Position numbers and translations under genes: made by a program
Shown: positions 36,661-44,416 of the stretch, in pieces
Numbering within the stretch: position 1 is the first letter of the stretch
How the letters are laid out: each line of letters begins with the position of its first letter
The notes under the pieces: generated by a model
Told to the model about the DNA's origin: nothing
Database searches by the model: none
Seen by the model: only the letters and a program-made list of their open reading frames with translations
Source: Azospirillum sp. TSO22-1
Lineage (GTDB): Bacteria; Pseudomonadota; Alphaproteobacteria; Azospirillales; Azospirillaceae
Length of the DNA stretch: 45,006 nt
Assembly: GCF_003116015.1 (NCBI RefSeq)
Contig: NZ_LGQZ01000082.1
Location: 1 to 45,006, forward strand
Reading direction: 5' to 3'

Positions 36661-37644
36661 TCACCCCTTCACCGGCTGGCCAAGGCCCTGCCGATGCGCG
36701 TACAGCGCCGCCACCGCGCAGGACGCCATGCGCGTCATCACGCTGTCGGCCCGGCTGGTCAGCACGATCGGCACCCGCGCGCCGAGCACGATGCCGGCGG
36801 CATCGGCGTTCGCCAGGAAGGTCAGGTTCTTGGCGAGCATGTTGCCCGCCTCGAGGTCCGGCACGACCAGGATGTCGGCCTGCCCCGCGACCGGCGACAC
36901 GATCCCCTTGATGCGCACGGCGTCCGGGCTGATCGCGTTGTCGAGCGCCAGCGGCCCGTCGAGCAGGCCGCCGCTGATCTGCCCGCGGTCGGCCATCTTG
37001 CACAGCGCGCCGGCCTCGACCGTGGAGGGGATTTTCGGGTTGATGGTCTCCACCGCCGACAGGACCGCCACCTTCGGCTGCCCGATGCCGAGCGCCCGCG
37101 CCAGGTCGATGGCGTTCTGGATGATGTCGCGCTTCTCTTCCAGCGTCGGCGCGATGTTTACCGCGGCGTCGGTGATGAACAGCGGTTTCGGATAGGTCGG
37201 CACGTCCATGATGAAGACGTGGCTGATCCGCCGCTCCGTCCGCAGCCCCGCCTCGCGCTTCGCCACGGCGTGCAGCAGCTCGTCGCTGTGCAGGCTGCCC
37301 TTCATCAGGAGCTGCGCCCGCCCCTGCCGCACCAGCTCCACCGCCGCCGCCGCGGCGGCGTGGCTGTGCGGCGCATCGACGATCTCGCAGCCCGCCACGT
37401 CGAGCCCCGCCTCCGCGGCCGCCGCCCGGATGCGCGCGGCCGGGCCGACCAGGATCGGCGTGATGAAGCCCTGCTTGGCCGCGTCGATCGCGCCGCCGAG
37501 CGAGGTGGCGTCGCAGGGATGGACGACCGCCGTCGGCACCGCGGGGATCTCCCGGCACGCCGCGACGAGCCGTTCGTACTTCTCATGCCGGTGGGCCGAC
37601 GGGCCGGCCGGGGGTGCGTCGGGCCGAGGCTGCGTGCCGGTCAT
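36661..37644 (-). CDS. Phosphate acetyltransferase / butyryltransferase family enzyme
   Basis: A 327-residue single-domain PTA/PTB enzyme that exchanges CoA for phosphate on acetyl-CoA. Visible blocks are HSDELLHAVAKREAGLRTERRISHVFIMDVPTYPKPLFITDAAVNIAP in short pieces, KVAVLSAVETINPKIPSTVEAGALCKMADRG, DGPLALDNAISP and GQADILVVPDLEAGNMLAKNLTFL. It lacks the N-terminal DRTGG-type domain of long Pta and any MaoC domain. The neighbour ackA makes acetyl-CoA the likely substrate, though a butyryl-CoA role cannot be excluded. GAGGGG is 5 bases upstream of the ATG. Confidence 0.9.
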   Translation of the reverse strand: MTGTQPRPDAPPAGPSAHRHEKYERLVAACREIPAVPTAVVHPCDATSLGGAIDAAKQGFITPILVGPAARIRAAAAEAGLDVAGCEIVDAPHSHAAAAAAVELVRQGRAQLLMKGSLHSDELLHAVAKREAGLRTERRISHVFIMDVPTYPKPLFITDAAVNIAPTLEEKRDIIQNAIDLARALGIGQPKVAVLSAVETINPKIPSTVEAGALCKMADRGQISGGLLDGPLALDNAISPDAVRIKGIVSPVAGQADILVVPDLEAGNMLAKNLTFLANADAAGIVLGARVPIVLTSRADSVMTRMASCAVAALYAHRQGLGQPVKG

Positions 37645-37653
37645 GGCGTCCCC

Positions 37654-38124
37654 TCACCAGCGCAGGAAGAGGCCGACGTCGCCGGGCATGCCGCCGGGGT
37701 AATCCAGGATCTGCGCGCGGAGCTTGTACCCCTTCTGCTTCAGGACGCGCTCGTAGACCTCGTAGGCTTCGCGGGCGTAGCCGGTCAGGGAATTCGGCCA
37801 GTCCGGCTCGAAGTTGTTGATCGCCCGCCCGCCGTCGGTGCACCAGCTGCTCGGGAAGCGGGCGACCTGGATTTCCTTCACGCCGCGTTCGGCGGCTTCC
37901 CGCACCGCCCGAGTGAACCGCTCCTTGGCGTCCGGGCGGACGTGCTGGTTCATGAAGGCCTCGCGGACCGAGTCCTGGTCCTTCTGGCGCTTCTTGTCCG
38001 CCTCCAGCGCCTCCCGAAGCATCGCCATCTCGCGTTCTTCGGCAATCGTCCGGAGCTGGTCCGGCGTGATCAGGTCGTCGAGGCCGGCTGCCGCCTGCGA
38101 CGGCGATTCATGCGCGTTGCTCAT
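37654..38124 (-). CDS. Uncharacterised protein between DUF3141 gene and pta
   Basis: A 156-residue soluble protein I do not recognise. The N-terminal half is a charged helical region (LDDLITPDQLRTIAEEREMAMLREALEADKKRQKDQDSVREAF in overlapping pieces) with coiled-coil character. The C-terminal half is a compact domain (VKEIQVARFPSSWCTDGGRAINNFEPDWPNSLTGYA, then YKLRAQILDYPGGMPGDVGLFLRW). It ends 10 bases before pta and starts 57 bases after the DUF3141 gene. Composition is like its neighbours. It may be a small partner of the DUF3141 protein, judged by position only. Confidence 0.75.
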   Translation of the reverse strand: MSNAHESPSQAAAGLDDLITPDQLRTIAEEREMAMLREALEADKKRQKDQDSVREAFMNQHVRPDAKERFTRAVREAAERGVKEIQVARFPSSWCTDGGRAINNFEPDWPNSLTGYAREAYEVYERVLKQKGYKLRAQILDYPGGMPGDVGLFLRW

Positions 38125-38180
38125 GGTGCGGTTCTCCTTGGTGGTCGGGCGCTCGGGCCGTGCGGCGCCGGCCTCCGTCC

Positions 38181-40601
38181 TTATGGTTTAACCTTCCGCT
38201 TCGCCGGGGCCCTGCTCCTCCCGGTGCTGTTGCCGATCGCGGCGGCGGCCGCAGCGGCAGCCGTCGTCGATGACGGCTCGCCCACGGGGAGGACCCGCAG
38301 GCGCGCCTCGATCTCGGCGCTGTCCTCAAGGGCCAGCAGGGTCTCCACGTGGCGCAGGCGGGCGCGCTGCTCGTCGGTGAGGGGGCCGGAGGCGGCCAGG
38401 ATCCGCTCGGCCACGGCCGGAAGCTCCTTGCGCTCCGGCCCCTTCCTCACCAGCTTGGGCAGCGCCGCCAGGGCCGCCGGCTCGTCCAGTTGCATCAGGA
38501 AGACCTGCTCCCGGAAGATTTCCCGCACGCGGTCCACGGACGGGTGTTCGGCGCCGTTCTGCTCGTCGCGGACCTTGCGCAGCATCTGGAAGACGCGTTC
38601 GTCCAGCGCCCCCTCGCGCCGCCGCGCGTAGATGAGGACGCGGAACAGCGCCTCCCGCAGCCCGCCTTCGCCGACGCGGCCCTTGATCTCGTCCATCTTC
38701 TTCTCGAAGAGGGCCTCGAACGCCTCGTCGCGGATGTGCGGCGGCCGCGACGGCTCGCCCGATGCGGCCAACCCGACCAGCGCCTGCAGCAGCGGGGAAT
38801 CGTAGACCGACAGGAACAGCCGCTCGACGGCGGCGTCGCGCTGGTCCCGCCAATGGTCGAGCGACCGCGCGATGCCCTGGGAGATCCTCTCCTGCGCCTT
38901 CAGGTAGGAGTTCTCCGCGTCCACCGGGCGGCGGTTGTCGCGGGCCCACTGCGCGAGCGCCTCGACCGGCGCCATGAAGGGGTTGAGGTGCGAGAACAGG
39001 TAGTATTGCGCCCGCGCCGGGTTCGTCAGGCGCAGCCATTCGGCCATGGGCTCGGTGACGGCGGCCCGGACCGCGGGGCGCGCGAAGGTCTCGTACAGGC
39101 CCTTGTTGATCTCGGAGACCCGGGCGACCGTGGCGAAGCGCCGGTCGTCCTCCGGCGTGTTCCCGCCGAGGTCCCGGATGTCGTCGAGCGTGCGCGGCTC
39201 GAAGCGGGTCATGTAGCCGCCGGCGATCAGGTCGGCGCCGGGCGCGTCGGGATCCTTGGGCTGGATGATCATCTCGTAAAGGCCGGGGGGCAGCAGGTCG
39301 ATCAGGTCGATGTTCTCGACGAACTCCGCGGTCTCCCGCTTCGCCACGCGGCTCGACACGAAGATCCCGAGATGCCCGATGTCGTGGTGGAGGTTGTAGA
39401 CGATGGTCTGCTCGCGCGACCGGATCTCCTCCACCGTGTCGTAGAGGTCGAGGATCCAGCCGAGCGCCTGCTGCGGCGGCGTGATGTTGTCGCCGAAGGA
39501 CGCGAAGACCAGGATCGGAGACCGGATGTTCCGCAGATCGAGCCGCCGCCCGTTCTTGACGATCCCGCCGCTGGCGAGCTTGTTGCCGACGAACAGGTCG
39601 TCGGTGATCGCCTCGATCTCCTCGCTGTTGAGCAGGAAGAAGCCGCTCCACCACTTCTCGAACTCGAGATAGCGCGGCGCCTCCGTGTCGATCGAGGCGT
39701 ACAGGTTGTACATCTTCTTCCAGTAGCTGTTGGCCGGGTCGAGCTTCTCGAAGTTGCCGACGAGGTGCGCGCCATCGAAGCGGCCGTTGCCGAGGTCGCC
39801 GGCCAGCGCGGCGAGCCACGCGCCGCCGTACAGGCCACCGAGGTACCGCATCGGATTCTGCCCTTTCACGCCGGCCCAGTAGGACAGCGGAGAGCCGGCG
39901 ATGATGATCGGCCCCATCAACTCGGGCCGGACCGCGCTCAGGGCCATCACCGCCCATCCAGCCTGGCAGTTGCCGATGACGCACGGCTTGCCGTCGGTGT
40001 GCGGATGGAGGTTGCCTACGTGCTCGATGAAGGCGGCCTCCGCCATCCCGACGTCGGCCAGGGTCTGGCCCGGCACGGGATCGGGGAAGAAGCCGATGAA
40101 GTAGCAGGGATGACCGGCCGCGAGCGCGGCGCCGATCTGGCTGTCCGGCTTGAAGCCGCCGATGCCGGGTCCATGGCCGGCACGCGGATCGACGATGACG
40201 AAGGGGCGCTTGGTCGGGTCCGTCGGCGCGCCCGGACCGGGCAGGATGTGCAGCAGCACGTAGTTGCACGGCCGCTTCAGCTTCCGCCCGTCCATCACGA
40301 CCTCGTGCGGGAAGGTGAGGACCGGCGGCTTCCCCTGCTTGGCGTGCTCAATGAACTGGTCGCCGCGGCGACGCAGAACGTCGAGGAGCAGGAACCAGCG
40401 CTGCATGGCGTCGATGCCGTAGTCCACCGCCTGCTCGACGGGATTGGGAAACGCCGGCATCGGCGGCCCGCCCGCGGCGCCCTTGGCCGGGTTCGGGGTG
40501 CCGGCCCCCTCCGGCCGGATGGCGAACGGGGCAAACAGGGCGGCCGCCGCGTTCCAGGCCGAGAGCCACTCCGCGAAGGGCTGCTGCCTGCGATCGTCCA
40601 T
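38181..40601 (-). CDS. DUF3141 family protein (PHA synthase-like alpha/beta hydrolase)
   Basis: An 806-residue protein of the DUF3141 type. The alpha/beta-hydrolase-like core includes RPFVIVDPRAGHGPGIGGFKPDSQIG, HPCYFIGFFPDPVPGQTLADV and the nucleophile-elbow-like CVIGNCQAGWAVMALS (Cys at about residue 210). The latter resembles the GxCxG of PHA synthases. Later blocks NIRSPILVFASFGDNITPPQQAL and YNLHHDIGHLGIFVSSRVAKRE provide plausible Asp and His of a triad. The C-terminus has eight consecutive alanines and a basic tail (RAPAKRKVKP). The ATG at 40601 has GAGAGGA 6 bases upstream. It leads the minus-strand series with pta and ackA, a grouping seen in other proteobacteria. Its substrate is unknown. 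Confidence 0.88.
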   Translation of the reverse strand: MDDRRQQPFAEWLSAWNAAAALFAPFAIRPEGAGTPNPAKGAAGGPPMPAFPNPVEQAVDYGIDAMQRWFLLLDVLRRRGDQFIEHAKQGKPPVLTFPHEVVMDGRKLKRPCNYVLLHILPGPGAPTDPTKRPFVIVDPRAGHGPGIGGFKPDSQIGAALAAGHPCYFIGFFPDPVPGQTLADVGMAEAAFIEHVGNLHPHTDGKPCVIGNCQAGWAVMALSAVRPELMGPIIIAGSPLSYWAGVKGQNPMRYLGGLYGGAWLAALAGDLGNGRFDGAHLVGNFEKLDPANSYWKKMYNLYASIDTEAPRYLEFEKWWSGFFLLNSEEIEAITDDLFVGNKLASGGIVKNGRRLDLRNIRSPILVFASFGDNITPPQQALGWILDLYDTVEEIRSREQTIVYNLHHDIGHLGIFVSSRVAKRETAEFVENIDLIDLLPPGLYEMIIQPKDPDAPGADLIAGGYMTRFEPRTLDDIRDLGGNTPEDDRRFATVARVSEINKGLYETFARPAVRAAVTEPMAEWLRLTNPARAQYYLFSHLNPFMAPVEALAQWARDNRRPVDAENSYLKAQERISQGIARSLDHWRDQRDAAVERLFLSVYDSPLLQALVGLAASGEPSRPPHIRDEAFEALFEKKMDEIKGRVGEGGLREALFRVLIYARRREGALDERVFQMLRKVRDEQNGAEHPSVDRVREIFREQVFLMQLDEPAALAALPKLVRKGPERKELPAVAERILAASGPLTDEQRARLRHVETLLALEDSAEIEARLRVLPVGEPSSTTAAAAAAAAIGNSTGRSRAPAKRKVKP

Positions 40602-40849
40602 CGTGTATCCTCTCAATGATGCGTTCGGCGCGTTGCGAGCGTTTCTTCCGAGAGCCTGGACAGCGAGGCGGAGGAACATCGCGATGGTGCGTCGGCACTC
40701 GCCTATTGGTGGTGCCGGCGAAACCGTCCGGCCTCTCCAAGCGGCACAGCACGCCCAATGCCGGCTCACGATGTGACGAAGGCCTTTTCACATGACAGGA
40801 AGCCTGCACCGTTCGGCATTTGGCGTTGAAGGGCGCAACAGTTCACTTT

Positions 40850-40860
40850 GTTACGGTATC
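40850..40860 (+). repeat. GTTAC(C/G)GTA(T/G)C motif, copy 1
   Basis: GTTACGGTATC. One of five copies of an 11-base near-palindromic motif confined, as far as I noticed, to 40.8-44.2 kb. Confidence 0.4.
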
Positions 40861-41236
40861 GGCGCGCGAACGTATCATGACGATTCCAAATATAAACTCT
40901 GGGTATAAACGAATGCGCATACTGCGCTGGCTGCCCCGTCAAGGCATAATTCCCGGATATTGACTTGCCTTGCCCGAGTGCCCTGCAGGATAATCCGTCC
41001 GATCAGCCAAGACATACACGAAGTACCCGTGTGAAATTTTGGCGCGATTAGCCCTCAATGCCTCTTCGATTGGCGGGTGTTATTCTGATGCCGCAGCCGA
41101 TTCGATAAGATACCGCCGTTGATTCCCTGGCGCGGGCGGGAGATCGTTCCCGAACCGGAACAGCGTAAATCGCGCGCCGGCACAGCGCGAGCAAACCCTG
41201 TCGGGCGCTCCATCGCAACGCCGGACGCGGCCGGAC

Positions 41237-41247
41237 GTTACCGTAGC
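41237..41247 (+). repeat. GTTAC(C/G)GTA(T/G)C motif, copy 2
   Basis: GTTACCGTAGC, same motif as at 40850, about 130 bases before a small reading frame starting at 41381. Confidence 0.4.
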
Positions 41248-41380
41248 ATCGTCACGCTCAACCGTCTGCTACTTCAAATCCGTCTCGGTGCTGCGGCTCA
41301 ACGCCCGTTTCAATATCCGTTGCGCCTGGATGCCGGTTCAACGCTCACTGGAATGACGTCTGCCTTCCAAGGAGCCGGCC

Positions 41381-41593
41381 ATGACCTCGATCACGCTCGA
41401 AGGAAAGCGCAGTCTCATGACACCTTCTGAACGAGAAGACGGAGCCGCACATTCGCCCCTTTGCGGAGCCGCTTGGCGCCGCCGTTGCACGGCCTTGCGA
41501 TGTACGCCGGAGGGCGAGCTGGAAGCGGTGTTCGGCGCGACGAGAGCACTGGGGCCGGCTGGACACCCTGCATCGACGGCGGTTGCCACGTGA
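41381..41593 (+). CDS. Possible small protein with a strong ribosome binding site
   Basis: A 70-residue frame starting at an ATG with AAGGAG 6 bases upstream, which is why it is listed. The N-terminus (MTSITLEGKRSLMTPSERE) looks protein-like. The remainder is rich in Arg, Ala and Cys (CGAAWRRRCTALRC), and the neighbouring frame from about 41590 (VIGWDADQAAAFLVGAALNRVV) looks more protein-like. This could be an intact small gene, or a short remnant with a frameshift near 41440-41590. No family recognised. Confidence 0.3.
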   Translation: MTSITLEGKRSLMTPSEREDGAAHSPLCGAAWRRRCTALRCTPEGELEAVFGATRALGPAGHPASTAVAT

Positions 41594-41682
41594 TCGGCTG
41601 GGATGCCGATCAAGCCGCCGCATTCCTGGTGGGGGCTGCCCTGAACCGGGTTGTCGGCAGCCCCGGTGAGTTGGTCATCGCG

Positions 41683-41913
41683 CTATTGGCCACGCCGATC
41701 CAGATGTGTGTCGGCGACCCTTCTCGAATAATGCGGGAGCCCTCCTTCGGATCCGGCCGCGGCCATCCCACCGTCGCTGGCCCCCGAATACGGCGCATAG
41801 CCGCCTTGGCTGCTTCCGGAAGTGCCCCCCATGCTCAAAGCGTCACCGCTGCTACCAGTGCACGCGGCGAGCGAAAGGCAAATCACAGACAGGACTACAG
41901 TCTTTCCGTTCAT
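41683..41913 (-). CDS. Small Gly/Ser-rich lipoprotein
   Basis: A 76-residue predicted lipoprotein: MNGKTVVLSVICLSLAACTGSS carries a short charged start, a hydrophobic core and lipobox LAAC (Cys at 18). The mature part is Gly/Ser-rich (MGGTSGSSQGGYAPYSGASDGG) and ends basic. GGAG is 6 bases upstream of the ATG at 41913, which fits well and supports this start over the ATG four codons earlier. No operon partner. Function unknown; the sorting signal (Thr-Gly after Cys) would allow outer-membrane transport. Confidence 0.55.
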   Translation of the reverse strand: MNGKTVVLSVICLSLAACTGSSGDALSMGGTSGSSQGGYAPYSGASDGGMAAAGSEGGLPHYSRRVADTHLDRRGQ

Positions 41914-42465
41914 TTTGGTCTCCACGGCTCTGAGCCCACAGCTGGGCGTTCAGCTTCCTTTGGCCTGCGTGGGGTTGCTCGATTGTCGCCAATCACCAAA
42001 TGCTTGCCAAGCGCAGCAGAGAGGTAAGCAAATGTAATATTTAACATTCCCACAAGTGGCAGTCGGTATCGCCGAGGAAGGCTACCGTAACGCCTTGACG
42101 ACATCGACCCTCCGCCGGCCGCGTGGTTTATGGATACAGGATAGAAACACCAGCTTGGTCGATATGCAGGAAATAGCTACTGCCACCCGCAACACCGTTT
42201 TTGACGACACCCCATTGAAACGTCATCCATGCACCCTGGAAGCCTCCTAAGGCATATGGCATCTGAATAGTTGCCTGGAGGCTCAATCTATCTTCCTTTA
42301 ACCTGGAGATGCGCGCTTGCCGATTGTGAAGCAGTAAAGCGCAGTGCAACGACTTATATTATGACAAATAAACATTGAGTGCGTAATGTTGCAAATATCA
42401 ATTTTCAGAAAATTAAACGAGACGATGCCCCGGGCGGGCATACAAGGCGGCAACCGGCTTCTGCG
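41914..42465. other. AT-richer gap with no supported gene
   Basis: About 550 bases. It holds one copy of the 11-base motif on the minus strand (42081-42091, GTTACGGTAGC). A minus-strand frame (42128-42349) has some protein-like sequence (LGGFQGAWMTFQWGVVKNGVAGG) but only a TTG start and no ribosome binding site, so I do not call it. The stretch 42350-42425 is distinctly AT-rich. Confidence 0.55.
42081..42091 (-). repeat. GTTAC(C/G)GTA(T/G)C motif, copy 3
   Basis: GTTACGGTAGC on the minus strand; third of five copies. Confidence 0.4.
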
Positions 42466-42876
42466 ATGGCTATGAAAACGGCTGTATACCGAGGAATGAA
42501 AGTTACTGTCCTGGCCGTCCGATCACACGGCGGCGGCGAGGTGATTGCTCTCGTCTGCGAAGATGAGGAAGAGTGCACCGTCTACAAGCGCCTCTTCCAA
42601 GAAAAGCCGCCGTACCGGCTTGATGACCGCACGCTTTTGGGGCGCCGACTCAAAAAGCATCACCCGACTGTCGTCCTCGAAGTTCTCGCCCCCCCTGCCA
42701 AAGGCGATGATTGGCCTTGGATCGTGGCCTTCTACAGTCCGAACCAGGTGCCTGACGGGCAACGTGGCCACTGGGCTTTTGAAAGCGCCGGAGATCGAGA
42801 CGAGGCCCGGACGATCGCGCTCGACATCCAGCGGGACATCGAGCGCCATGCCAAACGGTTGAAACTGGGCGACTGA
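42466..42876 (+). CDS. Hypothetical small protein
   Basis: A frame of 136 residues from the ATG at 42466 (alternatives 42472 and 42496; none has a good ribosome binding site). The sequence is protein-like: MKVTVLAVRSHGGGEVIALVCEDEEECTVYKRLFQ, then PTVVLEVLAPPAKGDDWPWIVAFYSPNQVPDG, and a charged C-terminal helix (RTIALDIQRDIERHAKRLKLGD). Codon third positions are moderately GC-rich, less than in the flagellar and acetate regions, which fits recent arrival or lower expression. It is convergent with the secreted-protein gene at 42884, 7 bases between stops. No family recognised. Confidence 0.5.
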   Translation: MAMKTAVYRGMKVTVLAVRSHGGGEVIALVCEDEEECTVYKRLFQEKPPYRLDDRTLLGRRLKKHHPTVVLEVLAPPAKGDDWPWIVAFYSPNQVPDGQRGHWAFESAGDRDEARTIALDIQRDIERHAKRLKLGD

Positions 42877-42883
42877 TCGCAGG

Positions 42884-43339
42884 TCATTTCATGGCAATGG
42901 TCACGCCGCCAACCCCAAGCGTCAGCCGTGCACCCTGCGAATTCGATAGTACTTTCAGGACAACGCCCCTGTCGTTCTGCAGGTAGCCGATGCCGCCGCC
43001 ACCGACCAGAGCACCGCCCGTCTGCGCGACGCTGTACGTGCCTGGGAACTCTTCCACCGCGCTGAGTTTGTAGACCTCCGCGGTAACCTTGTTCTGGGTG
43101 GCTCCGATATCGGCCAGGGTGAAGCCGGACGCCGTGAACGGATACGCCTTCCCCTTGTAGTGCAGGGTGCCGCTTCCCCAGGAATATCCAATGCCGAGGG
43201 CAGCGGATCCGCCGGTGAATTCGATGGTTCCGTCCGGCGGCATCTTGGCTTCCTGGGCTACCGAGCCCCCGACCACGCAGACCACGACGACACACGCCGC
43301 GGCCATGCAGCCGATCCAATTGGTCAGCACTTTATGCAT
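42884..43339 (-). CDS. Small secreted or membrane-anchored protein of unknown family
   Basis: A 151-residue protein with an N-terminal signal or anchor (WIGCMAAACVVVVCVVGGSVAQE, cleavage near residue 28). The mature part is beta- and Gly-rich: GTIEFTGGSAALGIGYSWGSGTLHYKGKAYPF, then ASGFTLADIGATQNKVTAEVY, then GGALVGGGGIGYLQNDRGVV and ARLTLGVGGVTIAM. I recall similar small exported proteins with YSWGSGTLxYKGKxYPF in Burkholderia and Bradyrhizobium, function unknown; this is memory, not a search. GGAGG is 5 bases upstream of the ATG at 43339, a strong start signal. Confidence 0.75.
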   Translation of the reverse strand: MHKVLTNWIGCMAAACVVVVCVVGGSVAQEAKMPPDGTIEFTGGSAALGIGYSWGSGTLHYKGKAYPFTASGFTLADIGATQNKVTAEVYKLSAVEEFPGTYSVAQTGGALVGGGGIGYLQNDRGVVLKVLSNSQGARLTLGVGGVTIAMK

Positions 43340-43781
43340 TCCATCCTCCAGAACATCAGGAACATCATCAAGCATCTTCCAATGCAAAGAGCCGGACTGC
43401 TGCCCGATCCCCAAGCATATGCCCGATTAAATCATCCTTTCCGGTGAGTGGAATGTCGTTACCGTATCGTCCTGAATGAGATGGATGCGATGTGACTTCT
43501 CTGCGAGGAAAAGCACAATCCAGCAACGACACCGTATCAATCCCCTATACCCCGATGACGGTCGTGCGAGCACGGTGCGTAACGCAGATCATCCCGGCGG
43601 CCTCGTCGTTCGTCTGGCGCGGCTTTGCGTCCGTCCGATACCCCAAGCTACTTATCGTGACGTGCACGAGGTTGCACGCTGTCCCACAATCCTGCTTCCA
43701 GCTGAAATCGAAGGATCGGCATCGCTATGGGCGGCAAGGCCCACGATTGCCCCGACAAAGCACACGGCGCGGAGGCTGGAA
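43340..43781. other. Gap upstream of two divergent small genes
   Basis: About 440 bases between two divergent starts. It holds motif copy 4 (43458-43468, in the sequence GAATGTCGTTACCGTATC) and a looser copy (ACACCGTATC, 43530-43539). Frames here on either strand lack ribosome binding sites and look unlike protein. The position between divergent genes makes it a candidate shared control region. Confidence 0.5.
43458..43468 (+). repeat. GTTAC(C/G)GTA(T/G)C motif, copy 4
   Basis: GTTACCGTATC; with its left flank (43451-43468) it matches 44131-44148 at 16 of 18 positions. Confidence 0.45.
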
Positions 43782-44057
43782 ATGGACAGGCTCAAACGAT
43801 GGGGCGCGATCATCATCGCCATGAGCGCGTGCACCAGTCCTGCGACCGAGCGGACGCTTTACGCCGGACAGCGACGGTCGGCATGTCGAAGACCGACCTT
43901 CACGTTTCGCGATGCCCTGGGCGACCGGATCGTCTGGCGGCAGAAGCGGCGAGTCAGCCCGACACAGTCAATGCTATGCCATCGTGCAAAACCGCCTGAA
44001 GGCGAGGCCGCAACGATTGCACTCCGCCGCCGATGCGGAGCACCACGTCAGCATTAA
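43782..44057 (+). CDS. Possible short lipoprotein
   Basis: A 91-residue frame starting at 43782 with GGAGG 6 bases upstream. The start MDRLKRWGAIIIAMSACTS is a plausible short lipoprotein signal (lipobox MSAC, Cys at 17). The mature part has PTFTFRDALGDRIVWRQKRR and then becomes Arg-rich and less convincing, so the 3' end may be shifted or degraded. A minus-strand frame over the same bases also resembles a signal peptide but has no ribosome binding site. No family recognised. Confidence 0.35.
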   Translation: MDRLKRWGAIIIAMSACTSPATERTLYAGQRRSACRRPTFTFRDALGDRIVWRQKRRVSPTQSMLCHRAKPPEGEAATIALRRRCGAPRQH

Positions 44058-44416
44058 TCCCAGATAGCGAAAAATTGACCTGGATTGCTCCGAAAAACTC
44101 GGAGAGACTGACAAGCTTCCGGCAAAGGAAGAATGCTGTTACCGTATCAATATTGATTGCCTCGCATTTGACGACCGAACACGCTCACTCAGCCTTGCCA
44201 ACCATTTACATGTTTGTGCATCATTGTATTTGGATGGTCCAGAACAGCAGGTCGCCGCGACCAGCATCAGTCAAAGAACAGAGCACAGAACAGCGGACGG
44301 ACAATCGATCACCACTTACAGTCGCATTCCGCAGTGCAGAAGGTGACCTTAATACGACACCGGCACTCCGCGCAGCGGACTGATCACGCTGCCGATGCCG
44401 CGAAGGAGCTGGAACC
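44058..44416. other. Upstream region of dxs
   Basis: About 360 bases without a gene. It holds a 6-bp hairpin CTCCGA-AAAAC-TCGGAG (44088-44104) with no T run, motif copy 5 (44138-44148), and the dxs promoter, which I cannot pick out. I looked for a TPP-type riboswitch because Dxs uses thiamine diphosphate and saw no THI-box pattern. Confidence 0.5.
44138..44148 (+). repeat. GTTAC(C/G)GTA(T/G)C motif, copy 5
   Basis: GTTACCGTATC, about 270 bases before dxs; near-identical 18-base context to copy 4. Confidence 0.45.

Larger units (their letters stand above)
40602..41380. other. Gene-poor gap upstream of the DUF3141 gene
   Basis: About 780 bases with no gene I can support. The 200 bases next to the DUF3141 gene must hold its promoter, but I see no clear -35/-10, sigma-54 or CtrA-type element. 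From about 40860 onward the sequence is AT-richer. One 11-base motif copy (GTTACGGTATC) lies at 40850-40860 and another (GTTACCGTAGC) at 41237-41247. Confidence 0.6.

Noticed and set aside
40602..40800. Sigma-54 promoter upstream of the DUF3141 gene
   Set aside because: A TGGGCGTG...GCCGCTT stretch on the minus strand looked suggestive but does not fit the GG-N10-GC spacing.
42128..42349. Minus-strand 73-residue frame with protein-like segment GFQGAWMTFQWGVVKNGVAGG
   Set aside because: It has only a TTG start, no ribosome binding site and AT-rich surroundings; it might be a remnant but I cannot support it as a gene.
43652..43834. Minus-strand frame resembling a signal peptide (LRAVCFVGAIVGLAAHSDAD)
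   Set aside because: No ribosome binding site, short and without a mature domain; the overlapping plus-strand frame has GGAGG at good spacing.
44088..44104. Hairpin CTCCGA-AAAAC-TCGGAG as a terminator
   Set aside because: There is no following T run and no gene convincingly ending just before it; it may be chance.
44160..44416. Possible TPP riboswitch before dxs
   Set aside because: I looked for the THI-box pattern (CTGAGA and the matching 3' arm) and did not find it.
40602..44416. CRISPR array or mobile element in the gene-poor region
   Set aside because: The repeated 11-mers are irregularly spaced (hundreds of bases apart), and I see no repeat-spacer periodicity, cas genes, transposase or terminal inverted repeats.
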